From contig SMMW01000622.1 in the NCBI GenBank assembly GCA_004794655.1, positions 7,191,501 through 7,255,500 of the forward strand: 64,000 nt of DNA, in the 5' to 3' direction. Of the stretch, positions 1-11,269 are shown piece by piece. Within the stretch, counting starts at the first letter, position 1. Each line of letters opens with the position of its first letter. Made by a program: the position numbers and the translations under genes. A model generated the notes under the pieces. That model had not been told where the DNA came from. It did not search any database and saw only the letters and a program-made list of their open reading frames with translations. This DNA is from Marisa cornuarietis. Its lineage: Eukaryota; Mollusca; Gastropoda; Architaenioglossa; Ampullariidae.

Positions 1-206
1 TTAAATCCAACAATGACGCTTCCCTTTTTAAGGTTCAGTCAAAAAGAAACATGCTCAGTATGTGCAGAATAAGACTTTTTTTTACTCTTTTTCTGTATGT
101 AGATGTACAGTTCATGAGATTTGTTTTGATGAGATGATAATGTGCATTTAAAACAGAGTCAAAAACAGCCAGACAACAAATACTGTGAACACTTCATTGT
201 TAAAAT

Positions 207-3200
207 TCAACTGGATTCAGTCAATCTGCGCATTGTTCTGTGTCCCCAATATTCTTCAAGGTCAAATGGCTTGAAATCTGAAACCAAGAGGAAAATTCTT
301 TGATGACTTTCAAGATAAAAATCTGATGGGCAACATTCAAGGCAAAATAGATGTTACTTGAATTTTTTTAAATAATAAATTGTAATTGATTTAAGCTTAT
401 AAAGAATCTTTGATTTAGCTTTACTTTGTACCTTAGCTTTCTTATTCCATCTGCTCCTTCCCTTCTAGTACTATCCTTTAAGTGTGTGCATCTGTGTCTG
501 TTTATCTAACAGAAGTGCCTGGATAAAGAAAAAAAGAGAGAAAGTTGGTGCTAGGAACATTTTTCATTTTTTAAAACTGACCTGCAAAGTGCAGTGGCCA
601 ATTCTTTGGCTGGTATACAGCACTATATACACTTCTTGATAATGAGGATCATAATGATTATTGTATATGGAGTAATTTTGAGAATGCTGCGATTTAAATT
701 TTCATCCAAAATTAATAAATATATAAAACTCTTCCTTATACAATACCTGCAAGGTGAGGATTTGGATTTTTTTCCTTGTACCATTCTGGGCCACCTAAAA
801 AATGCAAAACATATCACAAGAAAGAAAAATAACCACAGATTAACAAAATGACAACAGCAGAATTAAAACAAAAATTCTCACATCATTTGTGGACCGAATT
901 AAAACTTACAGTGATGTAATTCAGCTTAATGAGAAATACAACTCCATTACAGTTCCAATTTGTTTTATTTTGCAAATTATTATTATTTTTTCTTTATACA
1001 ATGCAAAAATTAACTGCAATGAATTTTTCAAGAGTTCCTTTGCTTAGCTAAGAAATTATTGGCAAGTTCACAATATGATTTTAAAAAAACACAAGCAGAA
1101 TGGATTTTAGATCAACACACTACATTATCACATGCCTTGACATTCAATAACTAAAATGTTGCTCATATCTGACTGCAAAGAGAAACTGTACAAGTGCTGC
1201 ACTTTGAATCCTTTTTTTCATTTTTTAAATCATTATTCTACATATGCATGTATATGCATTATACATGCAGCCTGATGCAAATAAATCAAGTGTTTTTTAA
1301 TTATGTGATTATTTTTAATGAAAATATGAAAATTTTGGCTAAACACCTAAGAGTACTGGAGTTATTTGAAAGGGATTAAACAAATACTGTGATTTTAAGT
1401 TGCAATTTCAAAGAATAAGAATGCTTTTATTGGCCAAGTGACACTACACTGGAAATATGACCTGATGATGGAAGAAACAAAACAAAAGAAAGAATAATCA
1501 GGCCTATCTTATACATATGCAAATGCATACACACAACCCCCTCTTCCTCGCTTGCTGTCTCTTCCACACTCCACAGACACTGCCTCACAGACTGCCAAAG
1601 GACACATTCTACTAGTATTGGTCCTGACATGAGCTATGGCAGAGTTTACGAAGGCTATTGGTTCAGCAAAGTATTAACAAAAAAAAGCAAGTTTGTTTTT
1701 TAATATATCCACTATGAACTCAGAATTATTAATGTACACACACAGCATAGCTATCAATAAAATGGCAAAGAACATGTACAGCCAGTATAGCTATGTTCAG
1801 TACAAATAAAAAAGGCAAAGAATATGTACATAGCTATACTGTGTGTGCACATTCTTAGCCTTTTTTATTGATACTTTAACTGATCGAATATAGTGTACAG
1901 TAAATAAAACACGTACCTTCTTTGCCCCCTTCTTTAAATTGTTCATATTCTCTCATGACTTTATTCCAGTCTGCCAAAAATGTAACATCATTTTAAACAA
2001 AATAATAAACCAGTGGCAGTAAGAAGAGTTGCAGAAAGTAAGCACAAAAGGAATAAATTATAATTTTAAAAAGGAAGGACAAGTCAGTTTTTCACCATTA
2101 CTTAAACAACTGTATCATCAAATGAGTTCTTTGCTAATATCTAGAAGCACTAGAATGTTTTTCCCAAAAGACTTGCTTAAAAAATAGTGAAGCAGCTAAT
2201 GGTTACTCTGGTCAATACTAATCTAGGTAGAAAACTTGAATATGAAGTTTGAATATAAAAGGGCATACATATCAGCGGCCCTGTCCTTGAGTCAGTATAT
2301 CGCAGCCTAATCGAAAGCATCTTAACATTCAATATGTCAGTGTGGTTTGGCGTTCTTTCTGTCAAAGATAAAGCTTGTTTAACGAGAGTGGTCAAGAGTG
2401 CCAGCAAGATCATTGGTTCTCCACAAAGACCTTTAGGTGATCTATACATCAAGGCTGTGAGGTTAAAAGCTGTCAGCATCATCACAGGCCCCTCTCACCC
2501 ACTACATCGCCACTTCCAAATGTTACCCTCCAGCCGTAGATGGAAGCAAGTGGTCGCCAAGAAGAGTGCCTTTGCCAAGTCATTCTTACCAACCGCAATA
2601 GCTCTCTTGAACAGGACTAACAAAAGTACCTAGCCTGAATGTGTGTGGGTGTGTGTGTGTAAGAGAGAAAGAGAATGTGCATCTGCTAACTGTCATATGT
2701 GTGACAGGGTTAAGCATGAGTGTAACTGCATGAGTGTATGAAGTGTGATCGTAATCTCTTCAGTTTATTATGTATCCTTTTCTTCAGTTAAGTGTGGGAG
2801 CTCCCAGCAACAAAGGAAAATTTCTATCTCTGTTGTGACCAGACATAGACAATAAAGATGTATTGTATTGTATTTGATCCCTTTTTTCCTCATTAGAAGC
2901 ACACAAGCACTACAATCAACACATTTCAGAGGTTATGAAATGTGTTAATTGATTTTTACTATTATCTTAATAAAGATATAAAATTAGGGGAAAATGTATT
3001 TATTATACAATGACTTGAAGAGAAGCATCCTTGAACTAGTTGTAATCTCTTTCTGTGAAAATAGATAAGTACTTCATATACACACACACACACATACACA
3101 CATTTTGACTTTGGGAGCTCATTGGTTTATTTTTTTTAACCATGTTAAAGAAATGGGCAAACAAATCTGAAAGTTGTTCTATGACCCGATATATGATGGC

Positions 3201-4700
3201 TTCTGGTACGACTTGGGTACAGGTGACTCTTCTATATGCCCATTTGGTGGGAAAAGTATCAAGTTAAATAGTTTCTTGCAAAAACAATATGCATGCTATC
3301 AGCCAGGTAAGCTTAAACACATTCCTTTTAATAATTTTTCAGAAAATAAATGTTGTCTTAATATTTTCAAGTAACTTTAAAACCACACTACAAACTGAAC
3401 CTTACTTTCACTTAGGTATCGGACACATTCTTCATGTTGCTGTGAGAATTGTTCTTGCTGTGCACTGTTTTGTCGGGATGTTGGCCTCTTCCCATTAAAG
3501 ACTGGCCTGGGTGCGCTAGAAAAAGGCAGAATTACCTGAATGCCTTCTCATTTTTTAATAATTTATAAAAGTCTGAACTATTATACATTTTAAATGTTAA
3601 TACAACTCAAATTACCATACCCTGACTATATTTACTCTTATTTTCATCTAAATGATTAACGAAAATAGTAATAAATAGTTACCTGTTATATCCTTGAGAA
3701 ACAACACATTCATAAAGAAGAGTTTAATATTAAGTATCTACTATTTTCATCTGGTCCTTAAAGAAGCCACACTGCTAAAATTAGGAACAACAGACACTCT
3801 TGCTTTGTGATGGAAAATGAGCCATGTTCCACAAATCATTTTTAAAAAATGGTGCTGCCTATATACAATGAGTTAATACAAAAAACAACTGGAAAGGGTA
3901 AAATAATATTAGCAACTTGCTAAAGCACTCTACAAAAGAATATAACTGTAGTTTCTAGTAAACAATAGAAAGGATTCACTGTCTTTTCAAGACTTTGTAT
4001 ACATGACTTACTGAAGAATATCTATGCATCTTTCTGGATAGTCACCACTCCTCCCCAAAGCACCCTATTGCTTGCATAACATCCTGTATTGTATAACATT
4101 ATACAACAGAACCAATCACTTGTGCTTATAATATACGTTCGATTAAATCTGTTCCTGGAATCACACTTTCTTTAAGCAATCGCTTAAAAATACCGCAAAC
4201 ACCTTACGATCGATGCGTCTGAAACAAACTTTACAAAGCTTCCGCCTACTGCCAGTGACGGAATACCTTGTAACTAGTCTAATGCAATCTAACGTCAGGT
4301 CACTAAACTGTAGGTCAATCAAGAACACGTTGGAGCAGAAATCAAGACTGTAGTGTCCTTTATTCGGGCGGCTGAATTTTTAAACAAGGAAAAAAGTAAC
4401 CTAAATGGATACCTCCGTAAGAAAAACAGGTTAGGGAATGAAAGAATCATTGATTTACCTCATAGCGGGCCCAGGATCGTTTTTGCCCAAGCTGTATTCC
4501 CTGCTTTCGAAGCTTTCAAACTGTCTTTGAAGACCTTCGATCAAAAATAGTAAACATTTTTAAAACACTGAAATATTAAGTTTTTTAAATCACCTAATCT
4601 ACCTGGAAAAGACTATGAATTTCCCTCTAGGCCATCAAAATCTCATACCCCTTCGTGTGTTTGCAGCAATTTTGCTGGGTCCCTTCGGCAATGCATACAT
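207..4700 (-). CDS. MCRIP2: MCRIP1/MCRIP2-like protein, complete, 6 coding exons, about 114 aa
   Basis: Coding exons in transcription order are 4649-4700, 3683-3692, 3406-3515, 1917-1970, 747-794 and 207-277. All have GT/AG borders and the phases join, giving 345 nt including the stop. The start MYALPKGPSK matches the MCRIP2 start (MYTITKGPSK). Next come PRPVFNGKRP, the family signature HEECVRYLSENW (HEENVRF.SEAW in vertebrates), NPNPHLADFKPFDLEEYW and the end RRLTESS. PFDLE sits where vertebrate MCRIP1 has its CtBP-binding PIDLS, so CtBP binding may be weaker. In vertebrates these proteins link ERK signalling to CtBP repression and also occur in RNA granules; that role is family knowledge, not visible here. 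The DLEEYW tail resembles MCRIP2 (DLDEWW) more than MCRIP1, but one invertebrate gene probably precedes both. The long intron 3 (between 1970 and 3406) carries an antisense LINE fragment. Exon 3 has a second copy at 6625-6734. Confidence 0.92.
2283..2874 (+). mobile_element. 3' end of a non-LTR retrotransposon (RT C-terminal fragment plus UTR)
   Basis: From 2283 the plus strand reads VLESVYRSLIESILTFNMSV and continues through WFGVLSVKDKA to SFLPTAIALLN and a stop at 2633. This is the post-RT C-terminal region common at the ends of LINE ORF2 proteins. About 240 bases of UTR follow, with a TG run near 2640, ending in a short repeat tail (gtattgtattgtatt) at about 2858-2874. The fragment is 5'-truncated and lies antisense in MCRIP intron 3. 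Its last bases (catagacaataaagat) also end the SINE at 11826. The clade is not assigned. Confidence 0.7.
3683..3692 (-). other. 10-nt microexon (coding exon 2) of the MCRIP gene
   Basis: Exon 1 (ends 4649) leaves a phase-1 base and exon 3 (starts 3515) needs two bases before it, so a direct join would shift the frame. GATATAACAG lies between a pyrimidine-rich acceptor (gtttctcaag) and a strong donor (gtaact). It supplies exactly the 1-mod-3 length needed and reads G-Y-N-S across the joins, giving RRGYNSAPRPVF. Phase and both splice sites are seen in the sequence; use in mRNA is inferred. No other short exon between 3540 and 4640 was found that repairs the frame. Confidence 0.7.
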
Positions 4701-4965
4701 CTCTTGTCTCTGGCACGTTGCGCATATTTACTGCGCAGCGAAGCCATGCGTCCTTTCGAAATGAAGGCACCGTGCTTATTGCAAGCTCTCGGAAAGGTGA
4801 ATGAATAAGTCATGTTAAATTGTAGACATAGCCCTAACTCATTTCTGTTGTACTTTTATAGAGTCGTAAAATAATAGCAATTACAATCAATTTATAAGAA
4901 AATGTAGAAAACACGTCGACAGTTTAAAAGATATATATAGACTTAAACAGCAATTACTAATGTAA

Positions 4966-5036
4966 GCGCCGCTGGTGTAGTGGTATCATGCAAGATTCCC
5001 ATTCTTGCGACCCGGGTTCGATTCCCGGGCGGCGCA
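4966..5036 (+). tRNA. tRNA-Gly (anticodon CCC)
   Basis: This is a complete 71-nt cloverleaf. The 7-bp acceptor stem is GCGCCGC (4966-4972) with GCGGCGC (5029-5035), plus discriminator A at 5036. The anticodon stem is CAAGA (4991-4995) with TCTTG (5003-5007), and its loop TTCCCAT gives anticodon CCC at 4998-5000. The T arm is CCCGG-GTTCGAT-TCCCGGG. Both internal Pol III promoter boxes are intact: A box TGGTGTAGTGG and B box GGTTCGATTCC. A T run for termination starts near 5042. It lies 265 bp upstream of the MCRIP start codon on the opposite strand. Its 3' half recurs inside the transposon at 6927-6968. Confidence 0.97.
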
Positions 5037-5397
5037 TGTTTATTTTTGGGGAATTTTTATTTTCTTTAGATCATTTTTTTTATTTCTTTCTTAAGACTTT
5101 GTAATTTTTTAATAAATATTCTTTCTTCCCACTAACTTATTTTCTAATGTGAATTTATTTCCAGCGAGAAAGCTATATCCTAGTTTGCAAAGCTTGCTTT
5201 GTCCATCATTAATGAACTATGGCACAACTTTCAACAACTTAGAATGCGTCTCCTAGACTGCATATTATGCAATTGTATGTAGTGCAAATGTGTGCGTGAG
5301 TATGCATTCACGCACGCTTTTGTGCTTGGGTGTGTCTGCGTATGTGTATGCTTAATTGCAATTGCCTCAATCATGGTAAGGATATCTCTACCATAAC

Positions 5398-5935
5398 TTC
5401 ATCGATTTTAAGCAGGCTTCCGTTTAGTCTAGCACGAAGGTCTGTGGCACCTTGGTGTGGAAATTCAACATTGAGGAAAAACGCATCCGAACTATCCTAG
5501 AGCTGTACGAAGGTTTCAGAAGCTCGATGTGATGGTCGAGCTTTATTCGACGACGGTGGCCGTTCGCCAGTGCTGCACTCAGTTTCGGTGCTGTTCGACA
5601 TTTATCTGAAAAAGATCATGCAAAATACACACCAAGACCATCACACCTCCGTCTTAATCGGAGGGAAGCCACTAAGCAACCTACGCCTTCCTGATGACAT
5701 CGATCTCACGGATAACAGCAACAGCGAGTTACGACCTAACACACAAGCTCGCCCCCAGAACGAGCCGATGCGGGATGGAAATCAGTACAGAAGAGTAAAG
5801 TACGTGAACACGAACGGGCATGGATAGGCGAAGATCCGCATGAACGGTGTACAGCAAAAAGGATCCTCTTTGCTGTACATCTTGAAGAGGTGCAGAGCTT
5901 ACAGTATCTGGGCTGAAAAAAGATAGGATTTTATG
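5398..5935 (+). pseudogene. Decayed LINE reverse transcriptase fragment
   Basis: Several RT landmarks survive in shifting frames. IDFKQAF near 5400 corresponds to the first catalytic aspartate block. FDIYLKKIMQ at about 5596 corresponds to the LFNIFLE block. IGGKPLSNLRLPDDIDL near 5660-5710 corresponds to the FADDID block, with F replaced by LP. RMNGVQQ follows near 5840, then LQYLG near 5890. Stops and frameshifts rule out function. The order of blocks matches RTE-like or craniate-type LINE RTs. The open frame at 5570-5827 is part of this relic and not a host gene. Confidence 0.65.
5849..5880. repeat. Short perfect inverted repeat (hairpin)
   Basis: TGTACAGCAAA is followed, after a short spacer centred on a BamHI-like GGATCC, by its reverse complement TTTGCTGTACA. 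It lies at the 3' end of the decayed RT relic. No function is evident. Confidence 0.6.
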
Positions 5936-6624
5936 GTGTTTAATGGACCGATCAGTAAAGGATCGATATATTGATATTTTCTGCCATGGTTCACGTCGTC
6001 ATTGAGTAAACGTTAGTTGCTGCTGTCAGCTGACGCAATAATTATCCAGAACGGCAAATGTTCGGGAATGCAAGTAAAGAGAGTGAAAGAGTTAGCACTG
6101 CGCGGGCAGGCCGATCGAGCTGCATGTGTTAAATGAGTAACAAGCTTTTTTTTACAGTAAGACTTCGACACACGAGGGAACCAATATACGAGTAAATCGA
6201 GATACGAGCCAGAAATTCGTGGAAATTTTGTTCTTACTTACGAGTGAAAATTCGATATACGAGCTCGTCATTTATATACCGTAGCGTGAAGACAAAAAAA
6301 AAAAAATGTCGTCTTAGTGAAAATCTAAATGTTTCAAGTTAAAAACTGTGTAAATAGTCTTGTCTCATCAGCTGATTCATTCAGCACCTGTCTGCTCCCC
6401 GCCTCCCTCCCTCCTCCCCTGCCATCTGCCTACCTCCGTTATCGACAGTCTTCGTCTCCTCCAACTCGAAGGTAAGATTGATAAAAATAAGATATTCTTT
6501 ATTATTTTATTATCTGTATATTATACCGTATTTACATATAAATTGTGTTGTTGTGGGAAGGTTGGAACGCATTAATCCTATTTCCTTTATTTTTATTAAA
6601 ACCACACTACAAACTGAACCTTAC

Positions 6625-6734
6625 TTTCACTTAGGTATCGGACACATTCTTCATGTTGCTGTGAGAATTGTTCTTGCTGTGCACTGTTTTGTCGGGATGT
6701 TGGCCTCTTCCCATGAAAGACTGGCCTGGGAGCG
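6625..6734 (-). pseudogene. Captured copy of MCRIP coding exon 3, both splice sites intact
   Basis: This matches 3406-3515 base for base except at two positions; one is silent and one changes N to H in PVFNGKR. The acceptor (tttttctag) and donor (gtaagg) are both kept, and the frame is open. It lies upstream of MCRIP exon 1 on the same strand, so the normal MCRIP transcript would not include it. It would be spliced in only from a start upstream of 6734. It is most simply a dead exon copy. Confidence 0.85.
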
Positions 6735-6926
6735 CTAGAAAAAGGCAGAAGAATTACCTATAATTGCCTTCTCATTTTGTAATAATTTATAAAAGTCTGG
6801 GGCTAGCTGCACAACATGTTTCTACAGCTTAAAACTTTTTTAAAGAAGGAAATCTAGAAACTGAAGCTTTCAAACTGCCTTTGAAGGCCTTCGATCAGAA
6901 ATAGTAAACATTTTTTAAAACACTGA

Positions 6927-6968
6927 GATTCCCATTCTTGCGACCATAGTTCGATTCCCGGGCGGCGC
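6927..6968 (+). pseudogene. 3' half of tRNA-Gly(CCC), copied inside the transposon
   Basis: The copy begins inside the anticodon arm (gattcccattcttgcgacc) and runs through the T arm and acceptor 3' strand to the final A. It lacks the D arm and A box, and three bases around the T stem have changed (accatagttc instead of acccgggttc). It cannot fold as a tRNA. The flanking downstream DNA also matches that of the intact tRNA. Confidence 0.85.
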
Positions 6969-7499
6969 ATGCCTATGTTTTGGTGATTTTTATTTTCTTT
7001 GGATCACTTTCTCTTTTTTGTATTTATTTCTTAATAGTTTGTAATTTTTATTTATATTATTGTGCCATTAACATCTACTATACAGTGCTGTATATTATAC
7101 CGTATTTACATATAAATTGTGTTGTTGTGGGATGGTTGGAACGCATTAATCCTATTTCCTTTATTTTATATGGGAAAAATAGTTTTAATATACGAATTTT
7201 TGTACATGCGAGCTCGGTTGTGGAACGTATTAAACTCGTATGTAGATGTACTACTGTAGTTTAAAAGATGCTACAATGGGAAGTGCCAAGACACTGTGTG
7301 TGGGGGCACGGACTTTTAATGTAAGTCCGTGTCCGTGTGTGGGGGAATGGAGGCTGCGTCTTCCAAGCAAGGTGTGGTAATCACATTTTTGTTTGTTTGT
7401 TTGTTTGTTTTATTTTTGTTTGGTACCTCGGATTTTTGTACAATTTGAATTTTTTGCATTTTCTATATTATAGATTCCTATTATTAATTTCTTTTTATA

Positions 7500-10400
7500 A
7501 GCTATTAATAAGCACAGTCAACGACCTATGGGAGCAACATTTCTACTCCCATTGTGCCACGTCTCTCTTACACATGAAAGCTTTTATCAGTGCCATTAAT
7601 CGCGCTTTATCCTGTTGTCGACCAGAAGTGTTGGTATCGGCTACCATCTCCCACGTGTTCGCACGCATCGTGCGGGTCCGCCGCAAACAGAGACAGATTT
7701 GTGCTATTAGTGGCGGAACTAGTAGCCGGACTCCCTTCGGAAAAGAAGTGAGCGAAACTGGGAATTTTTGCAGTCTAATTCCAGTGACTTTTACTCGTGT
7801 CAGCATTGTGTTCGTCTAGTGTAAAGGTTGCGCTATTCACTGCTCAGTCAGTTGGAAAGACAGCAAGAACGAAACGGTCAGCCATTTATAGTGATTACAT
7901 TCTCGAGAATGGAATAGACATTTTTTGTATCACTGTCGTCATTAAAACTTGGCTACGAGAAGCTGGTGATGAGGCAAAATGTTGTAATTTGACACCACCG
8001 GGCTACACCCCCACTTCTTTTCCTCGATCGTGTTACAGCAACGCGCGGAGGAGGTATTGCCTTTGTTGTCTGTGATCGATTGCAACCACACATCACCTTC
8101 ACAGACAGCTTTCCCTTCAACCCTACATCGTTCGAACTTACACAACTGTCATTCAGGTCTGATCAGTCACATGTCAACGTGTTTTGTGTATATATACCGA
8201 CCGCCACCAGCGAGAAAGAATCAACTCGCGGACGCACTTTTTATCGAGGAATTTCTAGATTTCCTTGAGCATGCCAACAGCTTGAAGGGATCACTTCTTA
8301 TTGTTGGTGACTTTCACTTTCATTTCGAAACACCAACACAATTCTATGTGTCGAAAGTGCTCGATATTATTGGAATATTTAATCTAGCCCAGGCTGCTCC
8401 GGAACCCACTCGCACTCAGGGCCATATTGTGGACTGGGTGGTCTACAGAGATACGGAGATTGTCTTCTTAAGTCGCCAACCGTTCACCATGTATTGTCTT
8501 CGGACCATTTTTGTGTGTTGTGCATACTGGACCTTGCCAAACCAACCATGCCGCCTGCTTATAAGGAAGTGCGTAGCCTGGCCTCATTAAACATGGAGGC
8601 TCTTAAGGCTGACCTTTGCGCCAACATTCTGCATGAATCTATCATTACACAGCTGTTCCCCACTCTCTGTACTACGCTGGATAGTCACGCCCCACTGACT
8701 CGCCGCCTTGTCTCCAGGCATCCCTCCTCTCCTTGGTATATCGCCGTGGGTCCTGAGCTTCTGGAAGCCAAACGTGAACGGAGACGAGCAGAGTGGGTGG
8801 CGAGTAACTATAGACTCAACGTGCACCGTCAGAATTTTCAGGCAGCCAGGAATAATGTTACAGACATTGTTCACCGTACAAAGTCAACGTTCTACTCTGA
8901 AAAAGTACTTGCCTGTAAAACCATTAAACAGTTATTTAATGCTAGCAACAGTTTGTATGAAAAAAAACACTGGTACTCCACTCCCGTCAGTGTTTCCTGC
9001 ACAAGAACTCCCACAGAAATTTGCTGATTTCTTCACCAGTAAGATTGTATTCATACGCCAGAAGCTTGACTCTGCTGTTGTTCCAATCTCTTCTGTGTCA
9101 GATACACGTGAACTTGATCCTATTCCCTCCTCTCTTCTTGTCGATTGTCTAGACGTCCTGTTACCACATATATAACCTATATCATTAATCCTTCTTTCAC
9201 GTCTGGGCACTTTCCTCCCAAGTTCAGGTCGGCTATTGTTCGTCCACATAAAGAAACCATCTTTAGATCATAACTACTTAAGCAATTACAGACCAGTTTC
9301 AAGCCTGTCGTTTCTAAGGTTCTAGAAAAGATCGTTCTTTCCCAGCTTATTGCACACGTGGAGCAAAATCATCTTCTTAGTCCCTTTCAGTCGGCATATA
9401 GAAAAGGTCATGGCACTGAATCTGCACTTCTAAAAGTTGTAAATGATCTACTCCTCAGTGCTGACAATGGCAAAGTGTCATCTCTGGCGTTTTTAGACTT
9501 GTCAGCAGCATTTGATACTGTAGATCATTCTATACTTCTACACAGACTTCAGCACTCTTTTGGTATTCATGATGTTGCTTTGTCCTGGTTTCGATACTAT
9601 CTCATGGACCGAACCCAAACTGTGTGTGTGAATGGTGTTTACTCCGATGCTTCTGTCCTGAGATATGGTGTCCCGCAGGGATCAGTATAACACGTATAAT
9701 ACTTTTTGTGTTATATACCTCCCCTCTGTCTGATGTCGCATCATGCCATGTCACATGTGAGTTATGCTGATGATACACAGCTTTATCAGTCAGCTCCACT
9801 TACTGTACTGACACGGACAAAGAAATGCATTGATTATGTAAAGTCCTGGATGCTCCAAAACAGATTGCAACTAAATGATGACAAGACTGAACTGCTACTT
9901 ACTTGTCCAAAGAAATTTCTGAGTCATCCTTCTCTCCCTCAATCTCTGTCTATAAACAACTCAACTATTCCTTTCTCTACCACTGTCCGCAGCTTGGGTG
10001 TCATTCTTGATCAGACTTTGACTTTTCATAAAGCATGCTGATGTATGCAGAAATGCTTACCTTGAACATCCTAGGATCAGTACCATTCGTCACAATCTCA
10101 CAACGGATGCATCTAAAACTCTAATCTGTGCCTTTGCGCTGTCGAGGGTGGACTTTTGTAATTTTCTTTTAAATGGAATTCCCAAGTACCTTCTTGACAG
10201 ACTTCAAAGAATCCAGAATAACGCTTCGCCTTATCTGCAAACCATCTGGATATGAACATATATCACCTATAATACGCCCTCTTCAATGGCTGCCAGTCGT
10301 GGACCGTATAGCCTACAAACTTTCCACTTTAACTTACTCTGCCGTTTCTGTTACTGGTCCTCGGTACCTCTCAGAACTCACTCCCATCTATACGCCCGCA

Positions 10401-10790
10401 CGACCTCTTCGCTCATCTTCTGACACCAAGCTTCTTCGAGTCCCATTAAGACAAAGTCGTATGGACAGAGATCTTTCTCCTACCAAGCCCCATCCACTTG
10501 GAACAGATTACCCGTCAGCCTTCGATCGTTACTCTGATTCTCTTGCCTCCTTTAAGTCAAGACACATCTTTTTCCGAATTACGACTTAACTGCGACGTGT
10601 CCTGACCATTAACGTGTATAAGGTGTGTCTGTAATTTACTTTGTGTATGAGTGAGTGTATGTTGTAGAAGTGAGCGCGTCCGTTATATGTAAACATATTT
10701 GCATATTTGTTAATGATTTAGTCTATATAATTTATGTAAAGCGCTATGAGAGAATCTTTGGAAAGGCGCTATATAAATCCTCATAATACC
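7500..10790 (+). mobile_element. Broken CR1/L2-like LINE (endonuclease plus RT)
   Basis: Endonuclease remains run from about 7860 to 8500: YILENGIDIFCIT, WLREAGDEAK, LTPPGYTPTSFPRS, YRPPPARKN and LLIVGDFHFHF. RT remains follow: LSPFQSAYRKGHGTESALLK (about 9372), FLDLSAAFDTVDHS (9496), YGVPQGSV (about 9664), SYADDTQLY (about 9760) and LNDDKTELLL (about 9870). C-terminal fragments end near 10589. The 3' end has the GCGCTAT...GGCGCTATATAAAT motif typical of these LINEs (about 10740-10775). Many frameshifts separate the blocks. The left boundary is approximate. It sits between MCRIP and METTL26. Confidence 0.8.
9358..9690 (+). pseudogene. RT core of the CR1/L2-like LINE (fingers/palm)
   Basis: An open stretch of 110 codons holds FQSAYRKGHGTESALLKVVN, AFLDLSAAFDTVDHSILL and VLRYGVPQGSV. 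These are the conserved RT blocks before the YADD motif. The frame ends at a stop straight after GVPQGSV. The YADD block lies in another frame from 9706, so the enzyme is broken. Confidence 0.8.
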
Positions 10791-11269
10791 TTACTGATCC
10801 AGGGTAATCCCGTATACGGCGTTTCAATTTAATTTTGAAGCCCTATACATTTCTGTTATTTCTGTTCATAATTGTCATTGCAATCAACTTCTTTATCGCC
10901 ACAATTATAATCTTCCCCGTTGTCATCATCTTATTTTATTTTCCACTTAATGGTAGTTATATCACGTGGTTATATAAAACATTACCCTCTGGCCACACAA
11001 CCACGGATCGACAGATGTGTATTTTCGTGACACCACGGACTGTTCACAAACAATCTTGCAGAAATAAGTTAGAAATTTCTACATTGAAGAAGCTGTATTG
11101 CTAGGAAAAAGTGTTTTAACCTCTTTCTCCTAAATATATCTCCTAATATATTATGTACTTTCGATATCTATCAATTTGACGATTTCCTTTCTCTCGATTC
11201 CCTCAGTGGCCGAGCAATTATAGACCAAGGGAGGTAACTGCAATTTTACATTTCTCTCGTTTAAAAACA
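10790..11269. other. Intergenic stretch upstream of METTL26
   Basis: No gene or strong repeat is seen. The stretch contains the presumed METTL26 promoter and 5' UTR. No TATA box could be placed with confidence. The sequence just before the proposed start codon (aaacaATGGC) is a reasonable initiation context. Confidence 0.4.

Larger units (their letters stand above)
6155..7256 (+). mobile_element. Non-autonomous pogo/Tigger-like DNA transposon carrying copied host sequence
   Basis: The ends are inverted repeats starting CAGTA and sharing ACGAG; 17 of the first 22 bases match between the left end and the reverse complement of the right end. They are flanked by TA on both sides (6153-6154, 7257-7258), as expected for Tc1/mariner/pogo elements. 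No transposase is visible. Inside, an 80-bp segment occurs twice in direct orientation (6515-6594 and 7089-7168) with one difference seen. Between the two copies lies DNA nearly identical to the MCRIP/tRNA region: 6596-6799 copies about 3377-3574, 6860-6926 copies about 4511-4571, and 6927-7050 copies about 4994-5115. The strand is arbitrary. Confidence 0.75.

Noticed and set aside
4500..5115. Second complete tRNA-Gly at the 6927 copy
   Set aside because: The copy lacks the D arm and A box and has T-stem changes; it is only a fragment.
6478..6738. Plus-strand open frame with a hydrophobic repeat shared with 3289-3498
   Set aside because: It is the antisense of MCRIP exon 3 and its transposon copy; the real coding strand is minus.
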